Source: Poa pratensis (taxonomy: Eukaryota; Streptophyta; Magnoliopsida; Poales; Poaceae). From it: 64,000 bases of DNA. The notes beneath the pieces were generated by a model, which saw nothing but the letters and a program-made list of their open reading frames with translations, was not told where the DNA came from and searched no databases. Positions 1 to 10,529 of the stretch are shown here, piece by piece (positions within the stretch are counted from its first letter, which is position 1; every line of letters begins with the position of its first letter). Both the position numbers and the translations under genes were made by a program. The stretch spans positions 134,973,849 to 135,037,848 of the forward strand of contig CAMZMU010000041.1 of NCBI GenBank assembly GCA_947311845.1. The letters run 5' to 3'.

Positions 1-1692
1 GGTGATGAAAGAAAGAGTTACTCCTTACCTCTTTTTGAAAATATTCTGATTAGTCGATGCCTTTGAGTTATGTTTTCATAAATAAAACCAGCTTTATGCA
101 AAACAGCCATATAACTTTGAAAGCCCCATCGAGCATATATTAGCTCTTAATCTTGCGAGTTCGTCGAACTCAACGTTGTTTGTTTTGTTTCAGAGGAGGA
201 CTTCACCGACCTCGAAGGTGGGTTCTTTGTGGACGTCGACGAGTAGTCTGGGGTTCCCAGGTGGCAGCTTGGGACATCCCGGAACAGTTGGCGCTGTGAT
301 GTTTATCTGTAGGCCTCTTAGGCCATATATTTGGATCTTATTGTTTAGAACAACCTAATTTGCTTCCGCTTGTTGTAATGTTGGGTCTGTGACCTCTGGA
401 TGTCATTTGCTATCTTTCTCTATTATAAGAGTTGAACTATATGTTTTGTGTCGTAGAGTCTGTGATGTGCCAGTTGTTCCACAAGTTTTGGTCTCTCTAT
501 TATGCATTGAGGGTTGTGCCTGTGTTAAGGCATCAATCGGGGTGTTGCATTGCTGATGATCCATTCCGAGCAACGCCTGACAAAGGTTTTGGCCGAGGAT
601 TGGTAAACCCGTAACCTCCGGTTGTATCGCTTAACCGGTGACACACAGCATCACTGTATAACAGTCAGGTCAGGGCGCCAAATAATAAATATGGGTTCAA
701 GTTTTAATAAAATAAAACTACCAGAACTCCCACTCAAAACGAACATCCCTTGCATCGTTTTAGTGATTACACTATCCTAATCCATCATACTACCCCCGAT
801 CGTCACGGCCGATAGCACAACTTTAAAGGTAGACATCGCCATGTCAATCACAACATCTATGTGACTCGTGCTTAACCTTTTGGTCACTGTATTCCGCGGC
901 CATGTATGTACATGCTAGGCACGCCATAATAACCTTCAGCATATTCGCGTGTGCAAACATGTCTTACACCCACTGTATGCGAACGACGATATGTCTGACA
1001 CCCGATCGTCACGGCCTGCCTCATAACGTAGAACTTTCGGTGGTGCACGCTAATGGGAGAACACTATATGGTATTTTGGAGGGATCATCTTATATTACTA
1101 CCGCCGTGTAACTAATATATAACACATATATATATACACACAATATAAGATGCACACAATAACATAACATCAAATGTAATGCGACATGATATGATCCTTG
1201 CGCCGACGATCTCCTTCGCGCCCACAGTTTATAAACAATTTACTAAACTTACCGTGACCATATCACATTGCCCTTGCAAAATAAAGTTAGACGCTTTCTA
1301 CTTTATCTTTTGCATATTTTACGTGGCTTAGGGGCTTTCGTAAATAGAACCGCTTCATACCTATGAAACTACAACCACAACAACGATCCGACAGTTGTAT
1401 GTTTTTTATCCCTTTCGGGCCCTCCATTGAAAATGCAAAGGCCAAGTATTGAGAGAGAGACAGACACCCGCCAGCCACAAATACGGTACAAGCCGTATGT
1501 CAGGTGTGGAACCAGTTTGCTGTCAGCATTAAGTGTGATTACTCCTTCAGTACGCGTAAAGTCGGTCCGGGCCGCTTCATCAACTCAATGCTGACAGCAA
1601 AAGCAAGTGCACGCGAGAGGGTAACAACTATAAGAACGATGCCCTTATAAACATGAGTTCTAAAACCATACAGCTATATCTACGCATAGATC
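1..1692. other. Unassigned repeat-like flank
   Basis: No convincing gene is visible. The part next to the Copia primer-binding site (about 1600-1692) is probably the start of that element's internal region, read on the minus strand. Bases 191-246 look like a splice acceptor (TTTCAG) followed by a short acidic reading frame that ends in TAG at 244-246 (DFTDLEGGFFVDVDE before the stop). This could be the last exon of a degraded gene or transposon. A 16-bp direct repeat, CCCGATCGTCACGGCC, occurs at 795-810 and 1001-1016, 206 bp apart. I cannot assign a family. Confidence 0.3.
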
Positions 1693-1705
1693 GGTTCTGA
1701 TACCA
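1693..1705 (-). other. Copia primer-binding site
   Basis: On the minus strand the sequence TGGTATCAGAACC lies one base inside the end of the LTR. TGGTATCAGA is complementary to the 3' end of plant initiator methionine tRNA, the usual primer of Ty1/Copia elements. It fixes the element's orientation as minus. No gag-pol is recognisable downstream (towards base 1), so the element is truncated. Confidence 0.75.
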
Positions 1706-1706
1706 C

Positions 1707-3192
1707 TGAAGGGAATCGTAGATAGAAAACAAAAAATTTCTTAACAACGATAACCGAAAAAGCCAGGATCTATTACTATGCAGATATAAAGTAACGGAGG
1801 GAACGGTGTACATACCCTTGTAGATCATAAGCGTCGACCATCAAAAGATCTGTTTTGACGACGACGCGTGATGAAGACGACGGCGGCGCCGACCTCAAGG
1901 TGGTGAAGACGAACTCCACCAAGTGCCACACGTGCAACACCTCGTCGCTCTACACACATACAATGCAGACGACGACCTCCGGGCTCCGACCCAGACGAGC
2001 AGGGGAAGTGGAAGACTTGGACCCAACAGCACGGTGGTTTGCGTATGGTGGAGAGAACTCTCTCAAACCCGTACACAGCTCCATTTGCGGAACCACGCTT
2101 GAGGTAGGAGAGAAAGAGAGAGGATGGTGCACTTTTCAAATGCAAGGGGGCATCCCTATTTAAAGGAGGAGGAGGGCTGCAAAACCCTTTGGCTTAGCCA
2201 TGTGGGACTATTCCCACATGGTGCGGCTGGCCAAGGGGAGCCGCCGGCCCTAGGTGGCCCCATGTGGCCCAGCTAGGCCTCCTCCCTTGGTGCGCCTCCT
2301 TCAAGGGGGGGAATTCCCCCCCATGGGCCTTCTCCCCATGGGAGAGGCCCATTTAAGGTGGGCTACCTTTAAAAATTCGAAAATAAATAAATAAAAATAT
2401 ATTTAACTATTAATTACACTAATTAATATTTATTATTTAATTTATTCCGGCTCCGAAAATTATTTCGTCGGCCCCCAAACTTCGTCAGATATGTCCCGGA
2501 ACCCTTCTCTATTTTCTCTTCGATATCCAATCTTATAAAAACGTTGCCTACCCTTAAGTGTGCCACCCTACGGTACGGGATCACTCTAGACATGATCGAG
2601 ACCCATTCTCCGATCAATGACTATCAGGGGGATCTGGATACAATCCATGATAGCCCCTGTGTGTCCACGAATATCTTTGTCGTTTGAACCTTAGACGTCA
2701 AGTCTCATACCTTTTGCCTAGCGATAATTAGTTTGTCCGAAACTCGATCTCCAGCATCATGTTACCGAGCTTAGTCCCGTTACCTGACAATACTAGCTTT
2801 ACTCATCTGTGATATTCCATCCTCGTGACCTAGTCACATGCTTGCAAGCTCATTGATGTAATCTCATCGAGTGGGCCCAGAGTATCTATCCTTCTACGTG
2901 GATTTGGCAAATCCCGCTCTTGATCATACGCCTCAACATATTTCTTTCGTATACCTAATTATTTGACTCCATTATCAATTGACGTCCAAGTCCATGATCA
3001 GGAAACCTTGATCACCTGTTGATCTCAATGGACTAGTAAAGAGGCTACTAGGGACCTGGTTGTTTACATACCACACGTGTATTAATGTTTCCGCTTAATA
3101 CAGTTATAGCATGCTATAAAATGTATTATGAACAATCGAGATATGACAAATAAAATATCTTTATTAATTGCCTCTAGGGCATATCTCCTTCA
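1707..3192 (-). repeat. Ty1/Copia LTR, truncated element
   Basis: Read on the minus strand, this LTR of about 1.49 kb begins TGAAGGAGATATGCCCTAGA at 3192 and ends in CTTCA at 1707, next to a tRNA-Met primer site. From general knowledge, this kind of beginning is widespread among Triticeae Copia LTRs of the Angela/BARE type. A TTTAAATAGG promoter-like box lies near 2155-2170 (minus strand). The second LTR and the coding region are not in the window, so target-site duplications cannot be checked. Confidence 0.7.
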
Positions 3193-5640
3193 AACCGTAC
3201 CTCCGTTCCAAAAAAAAGTGCCAAAGATCTCTAAAGAAAGTACATATTGTGGATCTAAAAGTGATTTTTTTTCAAAAAAACATGAGCAATATTTGTGACA
3301 CTTGTAGTTCAAATCAAACCCACTTCCAGCAAAATCGGCAGAAACTTCTTTCAAATATGAGAAATACCTAGGAATGTTTTTATATTCAAACCCAGAGTCA
3401 TATGTACTTAGAAAGTGGTATCTATTTTTTATACCTTGGGGTGTTTCGCTTTTGGGGAGCCGTTTTGGTAGTTGCTTCACAAAAAGGCAGTTTCAGCACT
3501 GAAAAAAAGAAAAATGGGTTTTTAGTGCCAAAAAATCCATCTTTGTACCTAGGTCAATATTGTGCGCAATTGCATTGTACTCGCGTGTGCAAAATTTTGA
3601 ATCATTTTGACAAGGGATGCAAAGTTTAGGCCATACCCTTGCATAACCCTAATAACCTCGTTGACCACGTAACCCTGTTGACTCTCTCATAACCCGTCGA
3701 GGGCAAAACTGTGATAACCCACCATTTTCTGAAACTCCAGGAATTTCTCTATAAAATCATGACATTCCTAGAACTCCACGAGGTTCTGTGTAAAACTACC
3801 CCGTTTCACGCGAGCTCAGGCGAGCCTGAATCACGGATGGCGAGCCTGAATTCAGGCGAGCTCGCGCAGCTCGTTCCGGCAAGCGCGGGAGCTGGATTCT
3901 GCAAGGATCTGGCCTAGGCGACGCCGCTCCGCCACCTCCTCTACGCGCGGCCCGTGGCTACCGAGCTCACCGGAACTGCAGCGTCCCTGACGTTCCCGCT
4001 CACCGGAACTGCGGTGTCCCGGAACTCCGGCGTCCGTAACCAAAGCGGTCGGGCGCCTCCGCCGCATGGTTCGCCGGGTCGCTGGACCTGCTGCTGTAAA
4101 CGCGCTGGTGGAGCGCGGGGCCACACGGGTGTCGCAGGAATTTTTGAGGCGGCGCGCGTCCGGCTCCGCGTCGTAGTCCGCGCCAGCGTGGGGATCGACT
4201 ATGACCGGAGGAGCTCGGAGCAGGATGCCTCGTCGTCAATGCCCCCACATAGAGGTCAATAGGTTACGGAGGAGCTCGGCGAGCGGCCGACGGCCACAGG
4301 GAAGACGACCCTGATTCGGTCTACCCCGGTCGTCCGGGGAAGCAAAACTCAGTGGGGAGAGAGAGGGTTCCACGAATCAGCCTGCTGAGCTCTCGGTTAG
4401 TCGATGGGAGGCCGGGAACGGAGACGAACTAGTGCCTCGCCGTGGCAGCCATTGGTGATTCCGTGATGATGTCATATCTCTTCTTTTCTATTTTCTAAAA
4501 TTCGTTTATGAAAAGATTAAATTCATGACATGTGCGGCCCCACTCGTCAGCAGTTAACGGTCAAACCATTGACCCGACGACATCCTCCGGTGTGAGCATT
4601 TCTGAGGGTTTCAGACAACACAGTGATGAAAAGTAAGCAAAAGTTAAGAGTGTGGGGATGAATGAGTACAACTAAGGAACCAGGGGCACAGAAATAGAAA
4701 ACCCTAAGAAAAAATGGGCTCCAAGAGGCCCAAACTCATTTGGTGATATTTGAAATTAGCCCACACTGCCAAACATGTATTGAATGGAGCACCAGGATGT
4801 TGTAATAATCTTTGTAGCATAAATTGTGTGTCTACCTATTAGGCCATGGTGAACTTTTCGGTTGGTTCTCAATCCTAAGAGCTCAATGGCTAGAACACCA
4901 CCTAAAATTGAGCAGAGTTAGTACTTAATGAGTTAATGATGATTTCTCTTGTGGCCCTATATCGTTTAATAGTGTTGTAGTATATCTATCTAAAAATTTA
5001 GCACCTGCTCGTCAGAGGTGTTTCTTCTGTTGGCGTCATGGTGGGGCAGGCGCTGATGGTGCTAGTAGGAATAATGGTCTCCTAGCCTGTGCACCTGCTC
5101 GTCGGAGGTGTTGGCAGCGCCGGCTAGAGGTTTATGGAGTCCAAACTATTGGAGAGACTTCGATGTGGCGTTGCGTCTTGGCGGGGTGTCGGAGATGAGT
5201 CGCTCTGGGAGTGCGGCGGTGTTGACTATTGCAGATTTGCGGAAGACGGTGGGGGATCCTGCTACCCGATGAGGGGCACAGGTGCCATTGTCCCCGGATC
5301 CGGCGTTAAAGAGACTCACAGGGCTCGTCCGGACGATATTTTCTTATCGGCATAGATTCAGCCTTGTGGGGCTGGTGGCTATCGCGGCTCATTAAGACCT
5401 CATGGTTAGTTTTTCTAGCGCCAAGGTGTGGACCAGCTGTTGGTGCCCTTATTTTACAGCGACGGCGAAGGACATGGATGCTTGGTAGTTGCGGCGAGAG
5501 TGGTATGCAGTAGTACAACCAGTTGTATCCTCCTAGTTTTATGAAACTTGTATGTGTATCAACTATGTATTCTTATTATTAGGAATACACGTAATGTATG
5601 CCTATGGGCGTACAACATTACAAAAAACTTCAAAAATTAT
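3193..5640. other. Unassigned intergenic sequence
   Basis: About 2.4 kb without a supportable gene. The start (3197-3225) resembles one end of a CTCCGTTCC-type MITE, with no partner end seen. Bases 3780-4350 are GC-rich and hold overlapping open frames on both strands with no domain. A 14-bp palindrome GCCTGAATTCAGGC lies at 3844-3857. A 22-bp direct repeat beginning GCACCTGCTCGTC lies near 5001 and 5091. The rest is AT-rich and featureless. Confidence 0.3.
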
Positions 5641-5651
5641 GTAGATGGTGA

Positions 5652-5918
5652 TTAAATGGTGTTCCGTCTCTCTGTCATTGACAAACTTGTGATGGATTGG
5701 TTCCACCATGCTCTAAAGTTCGGCGTAGCTGAAATAGGGTTCAGAACCTGCCAGTCGCTCCATTGGTCACTCTCTCCTAAACCGCCGCCATAGAAACAAT
5801 TGTGACGAAGGTGTAGCACCGTCTCATGGTGGATGTGACAAACCTCGCAAATCAGGTTCCGAATCTTCAAGGGTTGAATGGCTGCGATGAGCTCAAGGAT
5901 TGGCACCTGTAGGACCAA
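5652..5918 (-). pseudogene. LINE reverse-transcriptase C-terminal remnant
   Basis: This minus-strand frame of 88 codons contains CEVCHIHHETVLHLRHNC, a Cys/His cluster followed by a Trp-rich stretch that includes FRAWW. This pattern is typical of the zinc-binding region (zf-RVT) at the C-terminus of plant LINE polyproteins. Catalytic RT and endonuclease motifs are absent, so only a short 3' piece of an old LINE survives. The family call rests on the Cys/His spacing and the FxxWW motif, not on an alignment. Confidence 0.55.
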
Positions 5919-6101
5919 GTCATCATGTAGATTTCAGAGTTGGTCTACTTCCAGGGGATTCCAGGGGATAGTGTCTGGCGACTGGCCACCTCCCGGATAT
6001 TTTACATTATGAGGTATTTTGGTAGCCATCATTTTAAGCCAGAATCATGAAATTTATTTGTGATTTTATACCTAACCAGTTTGTCTATCATGAAATTGGA
6101 C

Positions 6102-6106
6102 ATGTC
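6102..6106. other. Target-site duplication, left (element A)
   Basis: ATGTC directly precedes the first LTR of A and is repeated exactly at 52112-52116 after the last LTR. Five-base duplications are the norm for Gypsy integrases. The matching pair brackets the whole 46-kb A array. Confidence 0.8.
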
Positions 6107-7039
6107 TGTCGCAGCAGTGGAACACGGGGTTCCCCTAGTGCTGCCAAAGTGGGTCCACCCCATGTGGGCCTAAGATGAAGATGGACAAGACCAAGACTCA
6201 AGTCAAGCTGGCGGGTTCACTGTCAGGCCAAGCAAAGCCTACGTCGACAAGGGGCTCCGGTCCTGCGGGCCTGCCGGGTCCCCGAACCAAGCAAGAAGGC
6301 AAGGAAGGACCCGAGAGCCCGAGTTCCCGACAGGAGGTCGGGCTCCCTCTCGGGTACTTTCCCACATCACTGTGGATAAGCTCTCCACCTCACGCTAGAA
6401 GACCTCAGAAGACTTGGGAAGCAAGGCGAAGGTGGCGCGGGCAGGAAGCACAGCCCGTGGTGGTGTCAGCCCCTGTCCACCCCAAGGCGGACGCTCCCAC
6501 CTAACCCAAACGAGACGCTAGGCTGAGAAGAGGCCACGTCTCCCCCTAAACTAGATAAGGAGGGTCCTTCACGCCGAAGGTCTCTCGTGCCCCTCACGTG
6601 ACCCTGTGGCAACCCCTTAGCCTATAAAAGGAGGACCAAGACACGGAGGAGGGGGAGGAAGGAAAGGAACAAGTTGAACCAGAGCAAGACTAGACTAGGG
6701 CTGTGAAGGTAGAGGGGAAGGTGATCTCCTCCGGGTCAGGATCTGTCCTTCTTCTACCTCCAGCCGAACCACTTCCGGGTACCCCATCCGGAAGGCTCCA
6801 TTGTAAGCCACACTATGAAGAACCCATCAATCCAGACATGCAGGAGTAGGTCTTTTAGCCTACGAGCAGCCTGAACCTAGGTAGCTCCTTGTGTCCCTTT
6901 GGTTGCATGCTTTGATCGTGGAGAGGAGAGCTTGATCTAGACTCCGCCCGAGAAGACGATTCTCAGCCTCCTTCGCGCCCCGTGCCGAACCTAAAAGGGG
7001 TATCCTCTACTCCCGGTGTCCGTGCATCGAGACACGACA
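6107..7039 (+). repeat. Element A 5' LTR
   Basis: The LTR begins TGTCGCAGCAGTGG and ends GACACGACA, followed at once by the primer-binding site. It aligns along its whole length with the LTRs at 37094 and 51178, with scattered substitutions and small indels. No tandem structure is visible inside it. Confidence 0.9.
6595..6628 (+). promoter_or_regulatory. Element A LTR promoter: G-box and TATA box
   Basis: CACGTG at 6595-6600 is a canonical plant G-box, a target of bZIP and bHLH factors. It sits just upstream of TATAAA at 6623-6628 in the context CCTATAAAAGGAGG. The same pair occurs in the middle LTR (TATAAA 37615-37620) and the last LTR (51705-51710). This is the likely start of sense transcription. 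G-box responsiveness to light or ABA is known for other promoters but is only an inference here. Confidence 0.65.
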
Positions 7040-7060
7040 TCTGGCGCGCCAGTTAGGGGG
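7040..7060 (+). other. Element A copy 1 primer-binding site
   Basis: TCTGGCGCGCCAGTTAGGGG follows the 5' LTR directly. TGG at 7042 is the expected start of a site paired to a tRNA 3' end. Bases 7041-7052 form a perfect palindrome, CTGGCGCGCCAG. I cannot name the tRNA from sequence alone. The second copy is at 38022-38042. Confidence 0.6.
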
Positions 7061-7066
7061 CGCAAG

Positions 7067-7071
7067 CACTG
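7067..7071. other. Target-site duplication, left (element B)
   Basis: CACTG precedes the 5' LTR of B and CGCTG at 30169-30173 follows its 3' LTR. Uninterrupted A sequence at 38049-38053 reads CGCTG, so this is the 5-bp duplication with one G-to-A change at a CpG on the left side, as expected from deamination of methylated DNA. Confidence 0.75.
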
Positions 7072-7560
7072 TGACATGGGTATGCCTATCGGGTACCCTA
7101 CCATGAGGGTACCTAGTGCACCTATCGACTAGGCCCAACTATCAGAGCCTACATGAAGCCCATGAAGGGAGGCCCACGAAGATGAAGTATCCTCCAAGTT
7201 TGGCGAAGCAATAGTCGGTTTAGAGTTTCTAACTTGTAAATCGAGTCGGTTACGAACACCCGAGACCCAGCCTATTATTTAAGGACTGGGAGGGCCATCG
7301 AACCAGACCATGTACTTTCAGAGCCACCAAAACCCTAGCGAGATCGACATCTCGCCGGGACTCTTGTAACCATCATATTCACAAGCAATAACAGACAGGC
7401 AGGACGTAGGGGTGTTACCTCCACACGAGGGCCCTGAACCTGGGTAAAATCTTTGCCCTGCTTGTCAGCCGACGATACTTCCAGCTCTACCACGTTCTCT
7501 CCCCCATATTCATAACCTAGGGACCTTAACCATGGGTCTTGATGAGTCTACCCCTCGTCA
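7072..7560 (+). repeat. Element B 5' LTR
   Basis: The 489-bp LTR begins TGACATGGGTATGCC and ends ACCCCTCGTCA. It matches the LTR at 29679-30168 closely, which suggests a fairly recent insertion. A weak TATA-like box (CTATTATTTAAGG) lies near 7268-7280. The LTR contains an ATG in strong context at 7532 whose frame runs out through the primer site. Confidence 0.9.
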
Positions 7561-7562
7561 AG

Positions 7563-7580
7563 TGGCGCCGTCTGTGGGAA
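7563..7580 (+). other. Element B copy 1 primer-binding site
   Basis: TGGCGCCGTCTGTGGGAA begins two bases after the LTR. This sequence is common as the primer site of grass Gypsy elements. It recurs at 17398-17415 and on the minus strand at 48540-48557 in B'. Confidence 0.8.
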
Positions 7581-7614
7581 AGAATAGCGCTGGACTCGAA
7601 GTTTCGCCGGTCCC

Positions 7615-7755
7615 AACAGCAAACGGCAAATCGCCGATCACACCAGCAAACGGCAACTCGCCGATCTCATCTGCAAACGGCAACTCGCCGGCCATGTCAG
7701 CAAACAGCAACTCGCCGATCCAGGCGACACACGGCGACTCGCCGACCTACTCGAA
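7615..7755 (+). repeat. 27-bp minisatellite in the gag N-terminal region
   Basis: About five tandem units of 27 bp share a core GCAAACGGCAACTCGCCGAT. In frame they encode repeats close to SANGNSPI. The same array is present after the LTR at 17395 and, on the minus strand, at about 48370-48520 in B', so it belongs to the family. It lies between the primer site and the gag core and encodes low-complexity sequence. Confidence 0.8.
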
Positions 7756-10529
7756 AAGCGGCGGCCTGCCCGCTTCACCCGCAAAAAGCGCATCTGCTCT
7801 TCCAATGAATTTCAATCCGCACTCGCCAGAGCTTCAGGAGGCGTTTTCTGGCCTTGAATCAGGTTTGAGCTTAACTGTTGGAGCATTCAATTTTTTCGTA
7901 AACAATCTTGGCACGCAGGACTCGACAGATCCGCAACAACGGTGCTGGGCGCACTCGAGGCTCCGTCGACTGCTCTCGCCCCGTCGTCGATTCCTGAAGC
8001 CTGCTCGCCCGCAACAACCATGTCGACCGGCGAGCTCGACAGGTTCATGATGACGGAACTCCAAGGGGAGGAGGCAGAATCAGCATACCGCACAAGCAAC
8101 GTCGACTTCAACCTACCACTCGACGAAGTTTCGACTGCGGGATCTCCCTCGATGACTTCTACGAGCCCGCGATTCATAACGACAGCAACGTCGACTCGGA
8201 GATCTTCACCAACACCAACCTCGACTCAGAAATCCATAATGGCCTCGCCAACACCGAGATGAGCATAGGCGATGAACACGCTCGACAACGAGATTCGCCT
8301 CGAAGATCTACTCGATGAACATACTGGCTCTGACATGAGCCTCGACGGCGACGTCGAGTCCATGACTGGAATCGACAGCACATACACCTGTCCTCGGGTC
8401 ACGCCCCATCAGGTCTACGTGGCCTTCACCGCAGAATCATCCGCAGACGCAGCCGCTCGCAGGCCTGCACAATTCCCATGCACGGTAACCATGCCGGATG
8501 GGGTCACAACCTTGACAATCACGGAGGAGATGGCAGCAAAAGCAGATAAAGTCATAAAGGAGTGCACAATGATGCCACCAAATTCCACCCCAGAGGAGAT
8601 GTTGACCTTCCAGTACTTCAACTGGCAGGAGTCAATTCGACTGCAAAACTACCGAGCGACGCTCGAGGAGCGCAAAAGGCAAGCCAGCCTCTCGAGTGCC
8701 CGAAGAAGGGAGCAATCCCTCGGGTCCACAATGCAACCAACCCCACGACCTAGGTCGCGGTTGGCAAGCCTTCCAGAACATGAAAGGGTAGCAATCACCC
8801 GTAACCTGTCGTTCATGACAGAGGACGCTAATGGAATCCCAGTGCCCAAAACTGCTGCGGGTGCATTATTCTCCGTAGGTGCTTACCTCAAGGCAATGCA
8901 ACCTCCGGCGAATGACCCTAACGCAGCCCTGCATCGCCAACAACTCAAATCGCTAGCTCTAGCGGCACAGGCTATACAGCCAGAAGACAAAACTCCAGCA
9001 AGGAATCGCGATCGCGACATAGTCGACTCACGACACGCAGCACATCATCGCAGTGGTCGCAGCCACCACTCGGATGAAGGAAGGAGAAGCACGCGCCGGC
9101 ACAGGTCCAGCAGAAGCAGATCTCGAAGATCCTATAGCAGCGATTCATACTCTGATCGTGAACCAGAGCCATGCGGAGCATTGTGCTTCACTCGACGCAT
9201 CCGTGAGACGCGGATGCCCAAACGGTTCAAGTTGACAGGCGAACAACCCAAGTACAACGGTCGCCAAGAACCTTCTGGGTGGCTAGAAGATTACAGACTC
9301 GCCGTGGCATGCCAGCGTGGCACGAACACCACGGCGATGCAGTACATACGACTTATGCTCGAAGGAACTGCCCGCGACTGGCTCAAGTCGCTCCCTCCAT
9401 CATCATACGACTCGTGGGACGATTTCCGCAGAGACTTCATCAAAAACTTCGAGCCTCTGTGTGAGCGCCCGAAGACATTCGAGGAATTAAGGACATGCAC
9501 TCAACGATCAGACGAGTCGTTGAGATCATACATACGGCGGTGGACCGAAATACGCAATTCGGTTGGCAAAGTGTCAGAAGACAGGGCCATGGATGCCTTC
9601 ATACAAGGTCTCGCCAGGAAGGACTTCAAAGAGGCACTTGGTCGTGAAAAGCCAACCTCCCTGGCTGACCTCATCAAAGTTGCGACTGAGTGGGCAGATG
9701 GAGAGGATTCTGTACGCAGATCCCGTGCTTCCCCAACACGCGACAACTACGAAAGCGGCAGTCGAGGCCGCAGAGATTCATACAGAGAAGATCGCAGGCG
9801 CAAACGTTCCAAACGTCCTTACGACGATAACAGACCCGAGTTCATGGCGGCTGGATACACACAACCCGGGAGACCAAGATAGAAGCAATCGACGCTCGGA
9901 TGATCGACGGGACAGTCGAGATCGCGAGCAGCGGAGCGACAGCTACAAAAGGCAAGAATGGCGCAAACGTAGCGACGCAAAACCCGAGCGGTCATTCGAG
10001 GAAAAGATGGACGACTGGTGCAGATTCCACCTCTTCAAGGGGGACGACGGAAAACTACGCTCCAATCACACCCTAAGGAACTGCAGGGAATTCGACCAAA
10101 TGGCGACTGACTACATGATACGACTCAAAAGGTACGGCCCAGCACCTGCTCAGCCCACGCCTGCACCCGCACCACAGCCGAACGCTGTGCCCGCTCTCAT
10201 GGCGCCACAGCCGCCACCGCAACCACCACCACAGCCTGCTCCAGGCGCAAACCTCGCAGGTGCCATACAACCCGTACTACGGGCGGAAGATGATCAATAT
10301 CCACAGCCCCACGGGCAGATGTACATGATACAAAAGGGTCGCCCCTCCAACAGGCAGCAAAAGCTAATCACTCGACAGTGAACATGGCTGTCATGGCACC
10401 TCCTGCCGTGCCGAATTTCTGAAGGGATCGGAAACCATCATAAGCTTCAGTCGAGAGGATCATCCCCCAGCTGTAGTTCGACCAGGGCACGCGGCTCTGG
10501 TACTCGACGCGCAAATAGGAGGCTACGCC

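Larger units (their letters stand above)
7532..10381 (+). pseudogene. Element B copy 1 gag
   Basis: This encodes the structural capsid protein of the element. The frame opens at ATG 7532 inside the LTR, crosses the minisatellite, and continues in pieces. The core is an open frame at 8272-9882 with a retrotransposon gag domain (RDWLKSL, FRRDFIKNFEPLCERPKTFE, then RSYIRRWTEIRNSV). A Lys/Arg-rich tail follows. A Cys/His motif (WCRFH...HTLRNC) lies downstream at about 10014-10095 in the next frame and is probably the nucleic-acid-binding knuckle. A single base is missing near 7942 relative to the other copies, and another in the CGACAGTGAAC stretch at 10374, which creates the stop at 10381. These look like sequencing errors. 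The shift at 9875 is shared with B' and may be real. Confidence 0.8.

Noticed and set aside
3852..4262. Overlapping open frames on both strands
   Set aside because: A GC-rich island with no domain and no codon pattern favouring one frame.
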